Shown here: positions 35,686 through 45,047 of the stretch, in pieces
Numbering within the stretch: the stretch's first letter is position 1
Layout: each line of letters opens with the position of its first letter
Assembly: GCF_013283875.1 (NCBI RefSeq)
Contig: NZ_CP054139.1
Coordinates: 5,890,001 to 5,954,000 of the forward strand
DNA from: Mucilaginibacter mali
Lineage (GTDB): Bacteria > Bacteroidota > Bacteroidia > Sphingobacteriales > Sphingobacteriaceae
DNA length: 64,000 nucleotides
Reading direction: 5' to 3'
Notes under the pieces: generated by a model
Seen by the model: only the letters and a program-made list of their open reading frames with translations
Database searches by the model: none
What the model was told of the DNA's origin: nothing
Translations under genes and position numbers: made by a program

Positions 35686-37883
35686 GACCAATAGATATGA
35701 ATCGAACTGTGACCCGGAACGGTGAATTCGCGATGACCGTTTTTTACTTTTTTGCCGACGAGTTCCCCTGCTGTTGTTTTTACGGTGAATGATGGCAAGG
35801 CTTTTTTACCTATTTTTAGGATCAGCATGCGGCAGTTTAAGCGCCCATCGCCTTTAACTTTAAAGCTGAGCTGCCCGCTGCTGTGGCGAAAATGCGCGGT
35901 CGGGTAATCCAGGAAGATCCAAAAATCCTCACCGGGTACGCGGTAAAAATGCCGGGGGATGATCCCGAAAGCTACGCCCGCCCCATAAACTTCCTGCCCC
36001 ACCGTGCCCGACTGTTCCCAGCCGTCATGGATATCCTCGATCGCGATCCATAGTTGATGATCTACCTGCCCGGTCTTCACCTTTTCGGACAGCATTTCCT
36101 TCGGCAGGTTGGGCGGATAATAATAAGGCGCGCGGTTGACCACATAGCGCAGGAACTCCGGCACCAGGATGTTTACTGCCGGCAAGACAGGCTGGTTTTC
36201 GGCATACAGTAAGAAATTATGAAGCGCTGCAAATACTTCCTGCTCTTCGTAAGCCGCCGTGTAAGGCGCATCATTCAAAGGGAACATCGCAAAAAAGGTA
36301 GGGTAATTTTTGGCATAGCCGTAATTACAATCCCATAATTGCATATTCTTCAACAGGTTAGCCAGGCATACATAGGCGAGGTCCAGATACAGCTGTTCTT
36401 TGGTTTCCTGGTAGAGCCACAACATCGCATTGGCGCCAAAGGCCGTGTTATTAGCCTGGTAAAACAGGTCGAACCCTTTACCTTGCAGCGTTTTTGCGGC
36501 CCGCTTGGCTTCCAGCAGGTACTTATGCTGTTGGGTAAGCTGCCAGGCGTGGAGCATCACCAGCGCGTAGAGCCCGGCGACATCCTTTTCACCGCCCTTG
36601 CCCGGCTGGGTCTCCGCTTTGACCGCTGCCAGCGTTTCCAGGTGATATAATACAGGCCATTCATAATTAAAATGCCGCGCTACCCGGATGGTATAATCCA
36701 AAGAATCTAAAAACAATTTTTTGCCTTGCCGATCCCCGCGTATCGCCAGGCGCCCTAAATTCAGCAGCGGGTGATGCAAATACCAGGAATCCATTACATT
36801 GGGTTGCAACTGCTCCTCCTCACCGCTCAACTGATCTGCTAAAGCCGGCAAAAAGCGGACAACTGTTTTCAGTTTTTTGTTATAAAAAGCGCCCAGCCCG
36901 TTCTGGATCTTTTGGATCGCCGGCAGCGCTGTCTTGCACCAGTCATAATAATCGGTCAGCGGCATCAATACGGCAAGCTGTACCATCAATTCCGGAGGCG
37001 TCTGGTAATCGGCCACATAGGCGTTCAGGTAGTCCTGTCCCGCGCCATGAGACCAGCAGCCGTGACTGAATTCCAGGTCATGGAGCCCCTTGCCGACCAT
37101 CTCCGGCCAGGGATAATACCGGGTTTCCGGTTTGGGCAGCACTAAATAGATTTCCGCCAGCAGCTCCAAAAATTGCCTGGCCTGTGCCAGTTCATCTTTG
37201 GGGTTTTCCGGGTTAAAAGCAATGTAGGCATCAGACAGCACCACTTCCTGGTGTGCGGGGATCGGTTTATTTTTCAAGGTCGGCGGTAAAGCAAAACCCA
37301 GTTCCGGCCAGCTACCACCAACCGTATTGCCCAATGAGGTTTCCGTTAGCCGGGCATAATCGTTTAACGCAGTTAAATTTTGGAAATACAGCAATGCTCC
37401 GCTTTGAGGCCGGTCCAGTGCAATATACTGCAAGCCTGAGCGCGTGCCCACCTGACTGACCAGGATGCTTCCCGCTATTTCCCGGCTTTGTCCGTCTGGC
37501 CCCGTGATCACCATGTCCCGCGGCCAAAAAGGGATCAGCAGCGGCTTATGGGGTTTGATGATTGTTTGGTAATGGATGATCGGTTTCTCCTGTGCCGGAA
37601 AGCTCACCATCACCGTATAATCGCCGATCGAACCCTTGAGATGAAGCGAAATGTCAAGTTCATGCTTGCTTACCCGGGTAATTTCCAGGTGGTCGTTAGG
37701 TACGTAAGCCGGACGCAACACGATCTGTGCGCCCCCGGGGCAGGTCACACTTATCCAAAGTGAATTATTGAGATGATAGATATGGGCAGCATACCCCGCT
37801 AAATCAAATTTAAACAAGGCCGGAAGATCCTGCCCATGAAATAAATTTTGTACGGCTATAGCCCAGGGTGAAAGTCCTTCCAT
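35682..37883 (-). CDS. Glycosidase-like (alpha/alpha)6-barrel protein, uncharacterised
   Basis: A 733-residue cytoplasmic protein with no signal peptide. An N-terminal beta-rich part (about 1-230) is followed by a long helical region (about 240-600) with repeated aromatic-rich hairpins (VMDSWYLHHPLLNLGRLA, FYQANNTAFGANAMLWLYQ), which looks like a six-hairpin glycosidase fold, and a short C-terminal beta domain. I do not recognise a specific glycoside hydrolase family. It is the first gene of the overlapping operon running to DUF421. Binding of a compatible solute or storage sugar is speculation. Confidence 0.7.
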   Translation of the reverse strand: MEGLSPWAIAVQNLFHGQDLPALFKFDLAGYAAHIYHLNNSLWISVTCPGGAQIVLRPAYVPNDHLEITRVSKHELDISLHLKGSIGDYTVMVSFPAQEKPIIHYQTIIKPHKPLLIPFWPRDMVITGPDGQSREIAGSILVSQVGTRSGLQYIALDRPQSGALLYFQNLTALNDYARLTETSLGNTVGGSWPELGFALPPTLKNKPIPAHQEVVLSDAYIAFNPENPKDELAQARQFLELLAEIYLVLPKPETRYYPWPEMVGKGLHDLEFSHGCWSHGAGQDYLNAYVADYQTPPELMVQLAVLMPLTDYYDWCKTALPAIQKIQNGLGAFYNKKLKTVVRFLPALADQLSGEEEQLQPNVMDSWYLHHPLLNLGRLAIRGDRQGKKLFLDSLDYTIRVARHFNYEWPVLYHLETLAAVKAETQPGKGGEKDVAGLYALVMLHAWQLTQQHKYLLEAKRAAKTLQGKGFDLFYQANNTAFGANAMLWLYQETKEQLYLDLAYVCLANLLKNMQLWDCNYGYAKNYPTFFAMFPLNDAPYTAAYEEQEVFAALHNFLLYAENQPVLPAVNILVPEFLRYVVNRAPYYYPPNLPKEMLSEKVKTGQVDHQLWIAIEDIHDGWEQSGTVGQEVYGAGVAFGIIPRHFYRVPGEDFWIFLDYPTAHFRHSSGQLSFKVKGDGRLNCRMLILKIGKKALPSFTVKTTAGELVGKKVKNGHREFTVPGHSSIHIYWS

Positions 37884-38063
37884 AATCAGCGCAAGGTTGT
37901 AAAGTGTGTTATATAACTATAGCCATAAATTTTTGTTTTTGAAATTTCCTGTTAATTAAATCTTTTAATTAAAAACATATTTCAGCGCCTGAGGTTGTAA
38001 AAAGAGCGCGATCCTGTCCACGAAGCCGATTCTCTATTTAATCACCATTAAAAATTTATAACT

Positions 38064-38999
38064 ATGTTTCACCACGTTAAAGACCTACAATTTAATGCCC
38101 GGGTATCCCGTCCCGATCCGCGTTTCGCCAACCTCTTACTGGAGCAATTCGGCGGGGAAAACGGCGAACTGGCCGCGGCCATGCAGTATTTCACGCAGGC
38201 TTTCGGTGCCAAAGTACCCCATCCCGACAAATACGATATGCTGATGGATATCGCCACCGAAGAGTTCAGCCATCTCGAGATCGTCGGGGCGACCATTCAG
38301 ATGCTGCTCAAAGGCGTAAACGGCGAGCTGAAAAATGCAGCTGATAGTTCTGAGATCATGCAGGTAATGAACGGGAAAGCGGCGAAAGAAGATATTATTC
38401 ATCAGGCCGTTTTTGCTAACCCGCAATTTGGGATCATCACTGGCGGCGGGGTTACGCCGCGCAATAGCCAGGGTATTCCCTGGTGTGCTTCTTATATTAA
38501 TTCTAACGGGGACCTGACGGTCGACCTGCGCAGCAACCTGGCTTCGGAATCCAGGGCGAAACTGGTTTACGAGCACCTGATGAAGTTTACCGATGATCCG
38601 TATATCCACGAAACACTATCCTTCCTGATGACCCGCGAGGTGACCCACTATAAAATGTTCGAAGCCGCACTGGACAGTATCCAGCCTAATTTCCCTCCTG
38701 CGGTTTTGGCCGCCGACCCGCGTTACCTGCAAAACGCCTATAATATGTCAGCTGGTACCGTACGCGGCCCATGGAACGAGGGTGAGATCAAAGGCATGGG
38801 TAAGGACTTTGTCTATGTCGAAGACCCTATCGGGCAGGCGAAGGAAACCGAGGGTCAGACCAAGCTTCCGGATGACTTCACTAAGGAGGTGAAGACCAAA
38901 GATAAAATGGACAAGCAAATGAGTGCCGAAAAAAGTGCGGAGGTTAAAAATGCAGAACCCGACGGTGTCGCGCAATGGAGCACCTATAACGGAAAATAA
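38064..38999 (+). CDS. Manganese (non-haem) catalase
   Basis: A 311-residue dimanganese catalase that disproportionates hydrogen peroxide. The metal ligands lie in GGENGELAAAMQYF (E35), IATEEFSHLEIVG (E66/E67, H70) and, in the second half, TREVTHYKMFE (about 190-200). The C-terminal 60 residues are charged and probably disordered. It is a single gene with its own promoter region and a terminator, in the CTATG start context. Manganese catalases are typical members of desiccation and oxidative stress regulons. Confidence 0.95.
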   Translation: MFHHVKDLQFNARVSRPDPRFANLLLEQFGGENGELAAAMQYFTQAFGAKVPHPDKYDMLMDIATEEFSHLEIVGATIQMLLKGVNGELKNAADSSEIMQVMNGKAAKEDIIHQAVFANPQFGIITGGGVTPRNSQGIPWCASYINSNGDLTVDLRSNLASESRAKLVYEHLMKFTDDPYIHETLSFLMTREVTHYKMFEAALDSIQPNFPPAVLAADPRYLQNAYNMSAGTVRGPWNEGEIKGMGKDFVYVEDPIGQAKETEGQTKLPDDFTKEVKTKDKMDKQMSAEKSAEVKNAEPDGVAQWSTYNGK

Positions 39000-39011
39000 T
39001 AATAGACCGCA

Positions 39012-39037
39012 AGAGGACGGCCGTAAGGCCGTTCTTC
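39012..39037 (+). terminator. Terminator after Mn catalase
   Basis: Stem AGGACGGCC / GGCCGTTCTT with a GTAA loop, 15 bp after the catalase stop. Confidence 0.65.
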
Positions 39038-39085
39038 TAAAACTATTTGCATAAAATGATGTTTTCACTGAAAACAAGAAAACCT

Positions 39086-39670
39086 ATGAAAAAGACCATT
39101 TTACTTTTAGTACCCGTAATTGCCGTTAGCCATTTACAGGCTTGTTCCGGCAGCAAAACCGGTTCATCAGGAGACACCAGCACTGTGAAAAAAGACAGTA
39201 CTTCAATAACAACCGTGGCCTCGGCTGACACAGCATCAGCAATGTCAGACACGGCTTTCGCCAATAAGGCGGCCGTTGGCGGTATGGCTGAGGTTGCACT
39301 CGGCAAAATGGCCGCGGCCAAAGGCGCCAGCAAGGAAGTAAAGGATTTCGGCAATATGATGGTGATGGACCACGGTAAAGCGAATGATGAACTGAAAGGG
39401 ATCGCGCAAAAGAAAAATATCACGCTGCCTGCCGGAATGGATGCCGAGCACCAGGCCAAAAGCGATAGCTTGAGTAAGTTGAGCGGCGCAGCTTTTGATA
39501 AGGCTTATGTCGCTGTTATGGTGGAAGGCCATAAAAAGACCTTAGCATTAATGCAAAGTGAAGCCCGCGGTGGTAAAGACGTTGATCTTAAAGGATTTGC
39601 AGCCAAGACCGCGCCGGTGGTGCAGCATCATTTGGACGAGATCACCAAGATCCAGGCAAGCTTGAAATAG
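39086..39670 (+). CDS. DUF4142 lipoprotein, ferritin-like
   Basis: A 194-residue DUF4142 protein. The signal peptide MKKTILLLVPVIAVSHLQAC ends in a lipobox-like LQAC, so it is probably a lipoprotein. A Ser/Thr/Ala-rich linker leads into a four-helix domain with KDFGNMMVMDHGKAND and a second helical pair ending HHLDEITKIQ. The histidines suggest a ferritin-like metal site. ATG 39086 is chosen over earlier in-frame codons because it begins the signal peptide. A second DUF4142 gene lies at 51196. Confidence 0.88.
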   Translation: MKKTILLLVPVIAVSHLQACSGSKTGSSGDTSTVKKDSTSITTVASADTASAMSDTAFANKAAVGGMAEVALGKMAAAKGASKEVKDFGNMMVMDHGKANDELKGIAQKKNITLPAGMDAEHQAKSDSLSKLSGAAFDKAYVAVMVEGHKKTLALMQSEARGGKDVDLKGFAAKTAPVVQHHLDEITKIQASLK

Positions 39671-39692
39671 AGTTTAAAGTGTATAGTTTGAT

Positions 39693-39725
39693 CGCCGCCT
39701 CCTACAGGGGCGGCTTTCCTTTTTA
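39693..39725 (+). terminator. Terminator after the DUF4142 gene
   Basis: Stem GCCGCC / GGCGGC followed by TTTCCTTTTT. It lies between the DUF4142 stop and the CinA-like gene, so the latter needs its own start signals downstream. Confidence 0.65.
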
Positions 39726-39785
39726 CGATTTTTTATCATAGAACAAAAGATCGCAGATTGCGCCAAACTGCTGGCGGAAAGGAAA

Positions 39786-40208
39786 TTGAGAATTGCGTTC
39801 GTGGAGAGCGCTACTGCAGGCTGGCTCTGTTCGGAATTTGCTTTGACAGAACAATCGGGGCAGGTACTGGAGGGCGGCATCACCTGTTATAATGCTGATC
39901 TGAAAAAAAGCCTGCTGGGCGTACCCCACGATCTGATCGAAAAATTTACGCCCGAATCTCAGGAAGTGACCGATGAGCTGGCGCGGCGGTTAGGGAAACT
40001 CATGCCGGCTGACATTTTTGTAGCCGTGACCGGACTGACGACGCCCGGGGGAAGCGAAACTGCTGAAAAGCCCGTAGGTACGATGTTTGTTTCAGTTCTC
40101 GTCAAAGATCATCTTTTTTCAGAACGCTATGAATTCAAAGGCAACTGCGAAGAGGTCATCAAGCAAACGATCGTTGCGGCGGCGGCCCTGGTGATCAGTC
40201 ACATTTGA
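39786..40208 (+). CDS. CinA C-terminal family protein (NMN/competence-damage amidohydrolase)
   Basis: A CinA C-terminal domain of about 140 residues, a family that deamidates nicotinamide mononucleotide. The active-site loop is ESATAGWLCSEF, and VTGLTTPGGSETAEKPVGTMFVS is the usual second motif. From TTG 39786 the protein would lack the conserved first helix, which is encoded in frame just upstream (from about 39735: IIEQKIADCAKLLAERK) but without an ATG, GTG or TTG. A rare ATC/ATA start or a sequencing difference is possible. The end overlaps the convergent DUF3891 gene by 14 bp. Confidence 0.8.
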   Translation: MRIAFVESATAGWLCSEFALTEQSGQVLEGGITCYNADLKKSLLGVPHDLIEKFTPESQEVTDELARRLGKLMPADIFVAVTGLTTPGGSETAEKPVGTMFVSVLVKDHLFSERYEFKGNCEEVIKQTIVAAAALVISHI

Positions 40209-40923
40209 ACGTCCAGCGTTTTTCAGTAACCTCTGCTTCCAGGAATGCCGACCGGAACTCCGCCGCATTTTTGAAAGCTAATTGCGGGATGAGCCGCGTT
40301 TCAAAGTTGAGCGTAAAACCGGAACGTTCGAAAGGCCAGGGCCTTACCGTCAGCGTTTGATCAGCAAATTCAATAAGCTGGTGATTCCTCCTATCCGGTC
40401 CCTTGCTGATCTCAACCGCGCGCGCTTCGGGCTGGTTCTCACGCTGGCAAAGCAGCAGGGATAAAGCATCACACCATTCCAATAAGCGATAATCCCTTTG
40501 CGCTTCAGCCAGACTCATACCCAGCTCCTTTTGCCAGCGTTTCTGTAGCTTTTTTTGTTCCTGCAGGAATTCACGGCCTTGCGCATGATGCAAGCACTCC
40601 GCGCCGTAAACGAAATCCAGATGCAGGGAACAAAGCAAAGCAATATAACGGCTTTTAGATAAAGCGAAATCCATCGTTTGGGTGCAGTGCCGCTGTTCAA
40701 AGACTTTCATTTTAAAGTCCACCGGGCCGCCCTGCGGGGTAAGCAGGTTATCGCGTTCCAGCTCGATCTGCGCATCGTCATGTTCAGCGATGGCCATAAG
40801 CAGTTCCGTCCAGCGTTTGGTCCTGGAGCTATGTTTCCATTGCTGGGCGATCTGCGCGGCCAGCAGGCCGTGCGCCCGCTGCGTAATTATTTCCCAGCCG
40901 CTTTCGGTATAGTTGACGATCAT
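40195..40923 (-). CDS. DUF3891 family protein
   Basis: A 242-residue DUF3891 protein, helical, with HD-domain-like histidines (RAHGLLAAQIAQQWK, then IAEHDDA). The pattern of a His helix followed by EHDD suggests a metal-binding, possibly hydrolase-like core, but the family is uncharacterised. It is the last gene of a five-gene operon with ATGA overlaps. Confidence 0.85.
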   Translation of the reverse strand: MIVNYTESGWEIITQRAHGLLAAQIAQQWKHSSRTKRWTELLMAIAEHDDAQIELERDNLLTPQGGPVDFKMKVFEQRHCTQTMDFALSKSRYIALLCSLHLDFVYGAECLHHAQGREFLQEQKKLQKRWQKELGMSLAEAQRDYRLLEWCDALSLLLCQRENQPEARAVEISKGPDRRNHQLIEFADQTLTVRPWPFERSGFTLNFETRLIPQLAFKNAAEFRSAFLEAEVTEKRWTFKCD

Positions 40924-41900
40924 TTCTTTTTGCTGACCAGATAAAAGCCCAGTGCCATCCCGGCGACCAAAACGCCTGCGATATATTTCCGGTGCGCTTT
41001 GGGTTTGCCCGGCAATCCGAAACCACCATGGGTGCTCATGCCGTAATCTAGGGTTGTAAATACATTGCCGTCGCTGAGTGCTATCGGGTCAGCCGACTTC
41101 AGGTACCTGCGCATGACCAATCCCGTCATTTTGGTCATGAATTCCGGTAGGAACGCATGCCCTATTTTCAATAACAAAGAGGCACTGCCGACATAAGTAT
41201 TCGCACTGGGATCAGCCGCCACTTTCACCATCGTTTTTGCCAGCCGGAACGGGTCATAAACCGGGGGCGCAGGCTTTAATACCTTGCCGGTATGATTGCC
41301 GGCATGCTGAATGCCGGGAGTATCCAAAAATGCGGGGAACAGGTCGCAGACATAAATATATGGCCATTCCGATAACTCGCCTTTCAAGGCTTCCGACCAG
41401 CCGCGTAAGCCGAATTTGGCAGCGGTATATCCTGCGCCGTAAGGCACCGGCAGAAAGCCACCGATAGAGATATTATTAATGATCGTGCCATAACCCTGCG
41501 CTTTTAATATCGGCAGCACGGCGTGCGCCCCGTTCATATACCCCAGGAGGTTCGTTTTTATCACCTGCTCGTGTACGGCCATCGGCGTTTTATCGAAATC
41601 ACCCGCGGCAAGGACCCCGGCATTATTTACCCAGACATCGATTTTTCCGTGCCAGTCATTGGCAGCATTGGCTAATGCGATCATCGCTTTGCTGTCGCTG
41701 GTATCGGTCGGTACGATAAGAGCCTGTGCGCCTATTGCTTCGCATTCAGACTTGACCTCTTCCAGTGCTGCCACATTTCTGGCGGCCAACACCAAGTTCG
41801 TGTGATATTTCGCAAATTCCAGGGCCGCAGCCCTTCCTGCGCCGCTGGATGCGCCGGTAATAACGATGGTTTTTCCCTGTAATTTTTCTAGCTTGTTCAT
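40920..41900 (-). CDS. Short-chain dehydrogenase with C-terminal membrane anchor
   Basis: A 326-residue classical SDR oxidoreductase. The cofactor motif is TGASSGAGRA (about 15-24), NNAG is near 92-95 and the catalytic Y-x3-K is YTAAK (about 158-162). An extra C-terminal stretch of about 60 residues ends in a hydrophobic helix (GVLVAGMALGFYLV) and KKK, suggesting attachment to the inner membrane. It overlaps the GH130 and DUF3891 genes by ATGA. Confidence 0.9.
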   Translation of the reverse strand: MNKLEKLQGKTIVITGASSGAGRAAALEFAKYHTNLVLAARNVAALEEVKSECEAIGAQALIVPTDTSDSKAMIALANAANDWHGKIDVWVNNAGVLAAGDFDKTPMAVHEQVIKTNLLGYMNGAHAVLPILKAQGYGTIINNISIGGFLPVPYGAGYTAAKFGLRGWSEALKGELSEWPYIYVCDLFPAFLDTPGIQHAGNHTGKVLKPAPPVYDPFRLAKTMVKVAADPSANTYVGSASLLLKIGHAFLPEFMTKMTGLVMRRYLKSADPIALSDGNVFTTLDYGMSTHGGFGLPGKPKAHRKYIAGVLVAGMALGFYLVSKKK

Positions 41901-42955
41901 TGATCGTAAGTTAGTTTGGACAAAATTTCCTGGATCGAAAAACGCGCGCCGCAGACGAATTCATCCGCCGCCCCATAATAAATGGTGAGCTGATCACCAT
42001 CCACGATATGTCCGTTAGTAAAAACTACATACCCGAAGAAACCGCTGAGTTCATAGGCCTTGGTCGGCACCATGATCGGATCTTTCGTGCGACCAATTAC
42101 TTTTGACGGATCGTTCAGGTCCATCAGGAAAGCGCCGAGGCAGTATTGGTGCTCGGCGTTGGCCCCATGATAAATTTCCAGCCAGCCTTGTTCGGTGCGG
42201 ATCGGTGCGGCGCCGGCGCCCACACGGGCGCTGTCCCACATGCCGGAACGGGTTTTGATGATACACTGGTGGTTTCCCCACTGGCGGGTATCAGAAGATT
42301 CAGCCAGCCAGATATAATTGCCGCCGATCTCCTTACTGCTCGGGCGGTGGAGGCAATAATAATTATCTTGTATCTTTTCTTCGAAAATGGCGCAGTCTTT
42401 ATTATGGGGTGGCAGGATCATACCGCCGGATTGGAAATGCTGCCAGTCTTTGGTTATTTTCAAACCTACGCCAACGCCGCTGTCGGACACAGCGGTATAG
42501 GTCAGGTAATACGTATCATCGATCTGTGTAACCCGGCAATCCTCGATACCGAAACGTTCGAGATAGCCCTGGCCGAATAGCGAGGCTTTTGCCTCGGGCT
42601 CCGAAAAATGGATGCCGTCGTCGCTGCGCAATAAGCGTAAATGTGAAACGGTGGTCAAGTAATCCAGGCCTTTATAACTGATCACCCGCGCATCGGTGGC
42701 GATCAGGTTGGGGTCGTTCAGCGGCACCTCGATGATCTCGGTGTTCCCGGTAGCGTTCAGCGCGGGGAAAAAGATGACCCCTTCTTTTTGCGCTACGCCC
42801 TCTGCAACCCGCACCAGCAGCCAGGTCTTGCCCTCAAAGCGAAACACGCCCGGGTTAAGCAGGCTGATGATCTGCAAACCTTGACCGCTTGGTTTCAGAT
42901 CTTTAGGCATCAGCAGCGGATTTTCCGGAAAGCGGTGAGCGATATCTGTCATCAT
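41897..42955 (-). CDS. Glycoside hydrolase family 130-like protein
   Basis: A 352-residue five-bladed propeller protein like GH130 beta-mannoside phosphorylases/hydrolases. Recognisable parts are the FGIEDCRVTQIDDTYYLTYT blade and VGAGAAPIRTEQGWLEIYHG. The aspartate in IEDCR corresponds to the catalytic acid region. It has no signal peptide, so acts in the cytoplasm. Its location between a membrane protein and an SDR within a redox operon gives no polysaccharide-utilization context. Confidence 0.85.
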   Translation of the reverse strand: MMTDIAHRFPENPLLMPKDLKPSGQGLQIISLLNPGVFRFEGKTWLLVRVAEGVAQKEGVIFFPALNATGNTEIIEVPLNDPNLIATDARVISYKGLDYLTTVSHLRLLRSDDGIHFSEPEAKASLFGQGYLERFGIEDCRVTQIDDTYYLTYTAVSDSGVGVGLKITKDWQHFQSGGMILPPHNKDCAIFEEKIQDNYYCLHRPSSKEIGGNYIWLAESSDTRQWGNHQCIIKTRSGMWDSARVGAGAAPIRTEQGWLEIYHGANAEHQYCLGAFLMDLNDPSKVIGRTKDPIMVPTKAYELSGFFGYVVFTNGHIVDGDQLTIYYGAADEFVCGARFSIQEILSKLTYDQ

Positions 42956-43392
42956 TTTTTCATGATCTGGTGTCCTATTGTGGCAAACAAAGCAAATACG
43001 ATATGTGCCGGAACAAGCTGAAGATAGTATTTATCAAAACGAAGGGATGGAGGCAGCGGGTGAGCCTTGAATGTAGCCCTCCAGATCGCCACGGCCAGCA
43101 ATCCGCTGATGCTGCCCAGCCAGAGCGCAGTTTTCCAGTCAGGCTTGATCCGGCCTCTTTGCCATAAGGTGATGTATACCATAGCAAATAGCAAACCGAC
43201 CGCATAGTGTCCCAGCCAACCCAATGCCTGACTTTCCTTTTTTTTGAGCTTAGGAACCAGCCGGTTAGCCAGCTGGCCGAGCCGTTCGGGTTCGCTGAAG
43301 TTTTCGCCATCAGCCAGCGATACCAGGTAACTGAACAACGTCATGAACGTGGTACCCGTAATGCCCGTGATCAATAGATCCTTAGTTTTCAT
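42952..43392 (-). CDS. Four-span membrane protein, uncharacterised
   Basis: A 146-residue membrane protein with four predicted spans (about 5-24, 54-75, 84-106 and 123-143). No family is recognised with confidence. ATG 43392 overlaps the end of the Rieske-FAD oxidoreductase gene, and its stop overlaps the GH130 start. It may anchor or serve the neighbouring oxidoreductase as a quinone-side membrane partner, which is only an inference from order. Confidence 0.75.
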   Translation of the reverse strand: MKTKDLLITGITGTTFMTLFSYLVSLADGENFSEPERLGQLANRLVPKLKKKESQALGWLGHYAVGLLFAMVYITLWQRGRIKPDWKTALWLGSISGLLAVAIWRATFKAHPLPPSLRFDKYYLQLVPAHIVFALFATIGHQIMKK

Positions 43393-44905
43393 GGGTGTCA
43401 ATAATGGTCAGATCACGTGTTGCTGGCCCCGTTAACACTTTACCATTTATGTCATAGCGTGCACCATGGCAGGGGCAATCCCAGGTCTTTTCGGCACCGT
43501 TCCAGTTAATGATACAGGCCGCATGCGTACACACCGGGCTGAGCGCATGGATCTCTCCTGTGTCATCGCGGTAGGCCGCGACCTTTTTGCCATCCACCTC
43601 GACCAGCTTGCCGGTACCTGGCTGTAATCTTTTGAGTGAATCCGTTTCATGAACATTGATCCTGTCGGCTATAAAGTGATAAGCCACATCCGCATTCTCT
43701 TTCACAAACTCGCTGAAGCTGTCTATCGGTTTGATCCGTGAAGGGCTGAATAATTTTTCGTACCTGTTTGCTTTCCCTAAGATCAAGTCGGCAAGAATCT
43801 TACCCGCGACCGTGCCGAGCATCATCCCGTTACCGTTATAACCGGTAGCACAATAAATCCCTTTGGCCGCCAGCGGCATTTGGCCGATATAGGGCAAGCC
43901 GTCGACCGGCACGTAATATTGCGAAGACCAGCGGTATTTGACCGACGAAACGTTATAATAGGCGCGAACGTATTTCTCCAGTCCGGCAAAGGCCTTTTCC
44001 GCGTCTTCATGCCCGGTCTTATGATCGAGGCCGCCGACGAGCAAAAGCTCTTCACCGCCGATCACGTGCGTACGCACATAATGGTAAGGCTCTTGCGAAT
44101 CATAGATCAGCGCATCAGGGTATTTCCCGTTTTTAAGCTTGACCGCCAGCACATAACTTCGGTAAGGCGCGCATTCAAAATTGAACAGATTGATATTCGG
44201 CGGTGTATGGGTAGCGTAGATCACGGCTCTCGCCTGAATGCCGTTTGCCATATGCAGACCGTCTTTACTTTCCGCGCTTTCGATCCGTGTATTTTCCAGG
44301 ATAAGGCCGCCGCCAGCTAAAAAGTTTTTCTGTAAATTTTGCAGATATTTCAGCGGATGGAACTGCGCCTGGCCCGGCCAAAGCAGGGCCTTTTTAAAGG
44401 GCACCGGGGTCGGTACTTTATCGGCATATGCTACTGCCACACCCGCTTTCGCGGCTCCCTGGTAGATCTCGTCCAGCAGTTTAACCTCCTCGTCGGTTTC
44501 CGCATATAAATAGCCCGGCTTAACTTCAAAGTCGCAATCCTTTTGCCAGGCCACGATCAGGTCGTAACCTTCGCGTATCGCCTGGGCGAACAATTGCGCA
44601 CCGTCTTCACCAAAGGCGCTTTCGGCCTCGGCATAGGTCGTATCCGCGAAAGTGTTAATATGGGCGCTCGTACCCCCGGTCGTACCAAAGCCGGCTTGCT
44701 GCGCCTCTGCTATGACGACGTTTTTACCCGCTTGCTGCAAAGTCAGCGCTGCGGTCAGCCCGGTGATCCCGGCGCCTACGACGAGGCAGTCATACACTTT
44801 TTGAGCCCCGGATTGCCGGGCAGTAACAGAGGTTATGCTGGTTTGCCAGGGGGATACCATTTGTCCGTCACGGGTAATAGCGGCTGTTTCGATTGCTTTT
44901 TTCAT
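43382..44905 (-). CDS. FAD-dependent oxidoreductase with C-terminal Rieske domain
   Basis: A 507-residue fusion. The N-terminal 400 residues are a DadA-like FAD oxidoreductase (VVGAGITGLTAALTL, dinucleotide-binding motif near 43-57). The C-terminal 80 residues are a Rieske [2Fe-2S] domain with CTHAAC and CPCHGARYD (C-x-H ... C-x2-H). The substrate amine or imino acid is not known; electrons would pass from FAD through the cluster. ATG 44905 is chosen over the preceding GTG. It is the first gene of the overlapping five-gene operon. Confidence 0.92.
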   Translation of the reverse strand: MKKAIETAAITRDGQMVSPWQTSITSVTARQSGAQKVYDCLVVGAGITGLTAALTLQQAGKNVVIAEAQQAGFGTTGGTSAHINTFADTTYAEAESAFGEDGAQLFAQAIREGYDLIVAWQKDCDFEVKPGYLYAETDEEVKLLDEIYQGAAKAGVAVAYADKVPTPVPFKKALLWPGQAQFHPLKYLQNLQKNFLAGGGLILENTRIESAESKDGLHMANGIQARAVIYATHTPPNINLFNFECAPYRSYVLAVKLKNGKYPDALIYDSQEPYHYVRTHVIGGEELLLVGGLDHKTGHEDAEKAFAGLEKYVRAYYNVSSVKYRWSSQYYVPVDGLPYIGQMPLAAKGIYCATGYNGNGMMLGTVAGKILADLILGKANRYEKLFSPSRIKPIDSFSEFVKENADVAYHFIADRINVHETDSLKRLQPGTGKLVEVDGKKVAAYRDDTGEIHALSPVCTHAACIINWNGAEKTWDCPCHGARYDINGKVLTGPATRDLTIIDTHEN

Positions 44906-45047
44906 CACGTCTGATATAACCTTGTTTTATCTCCGCAGGTTTTAAAATTCTATAAATAATTAACAAATATTAACTATTAGCTTTTTAAAATTTCTTTAAA
45001 CCATAATCGGGGTCTTTTTGTTGATTTTTTACAGCAAACGAAAACCT

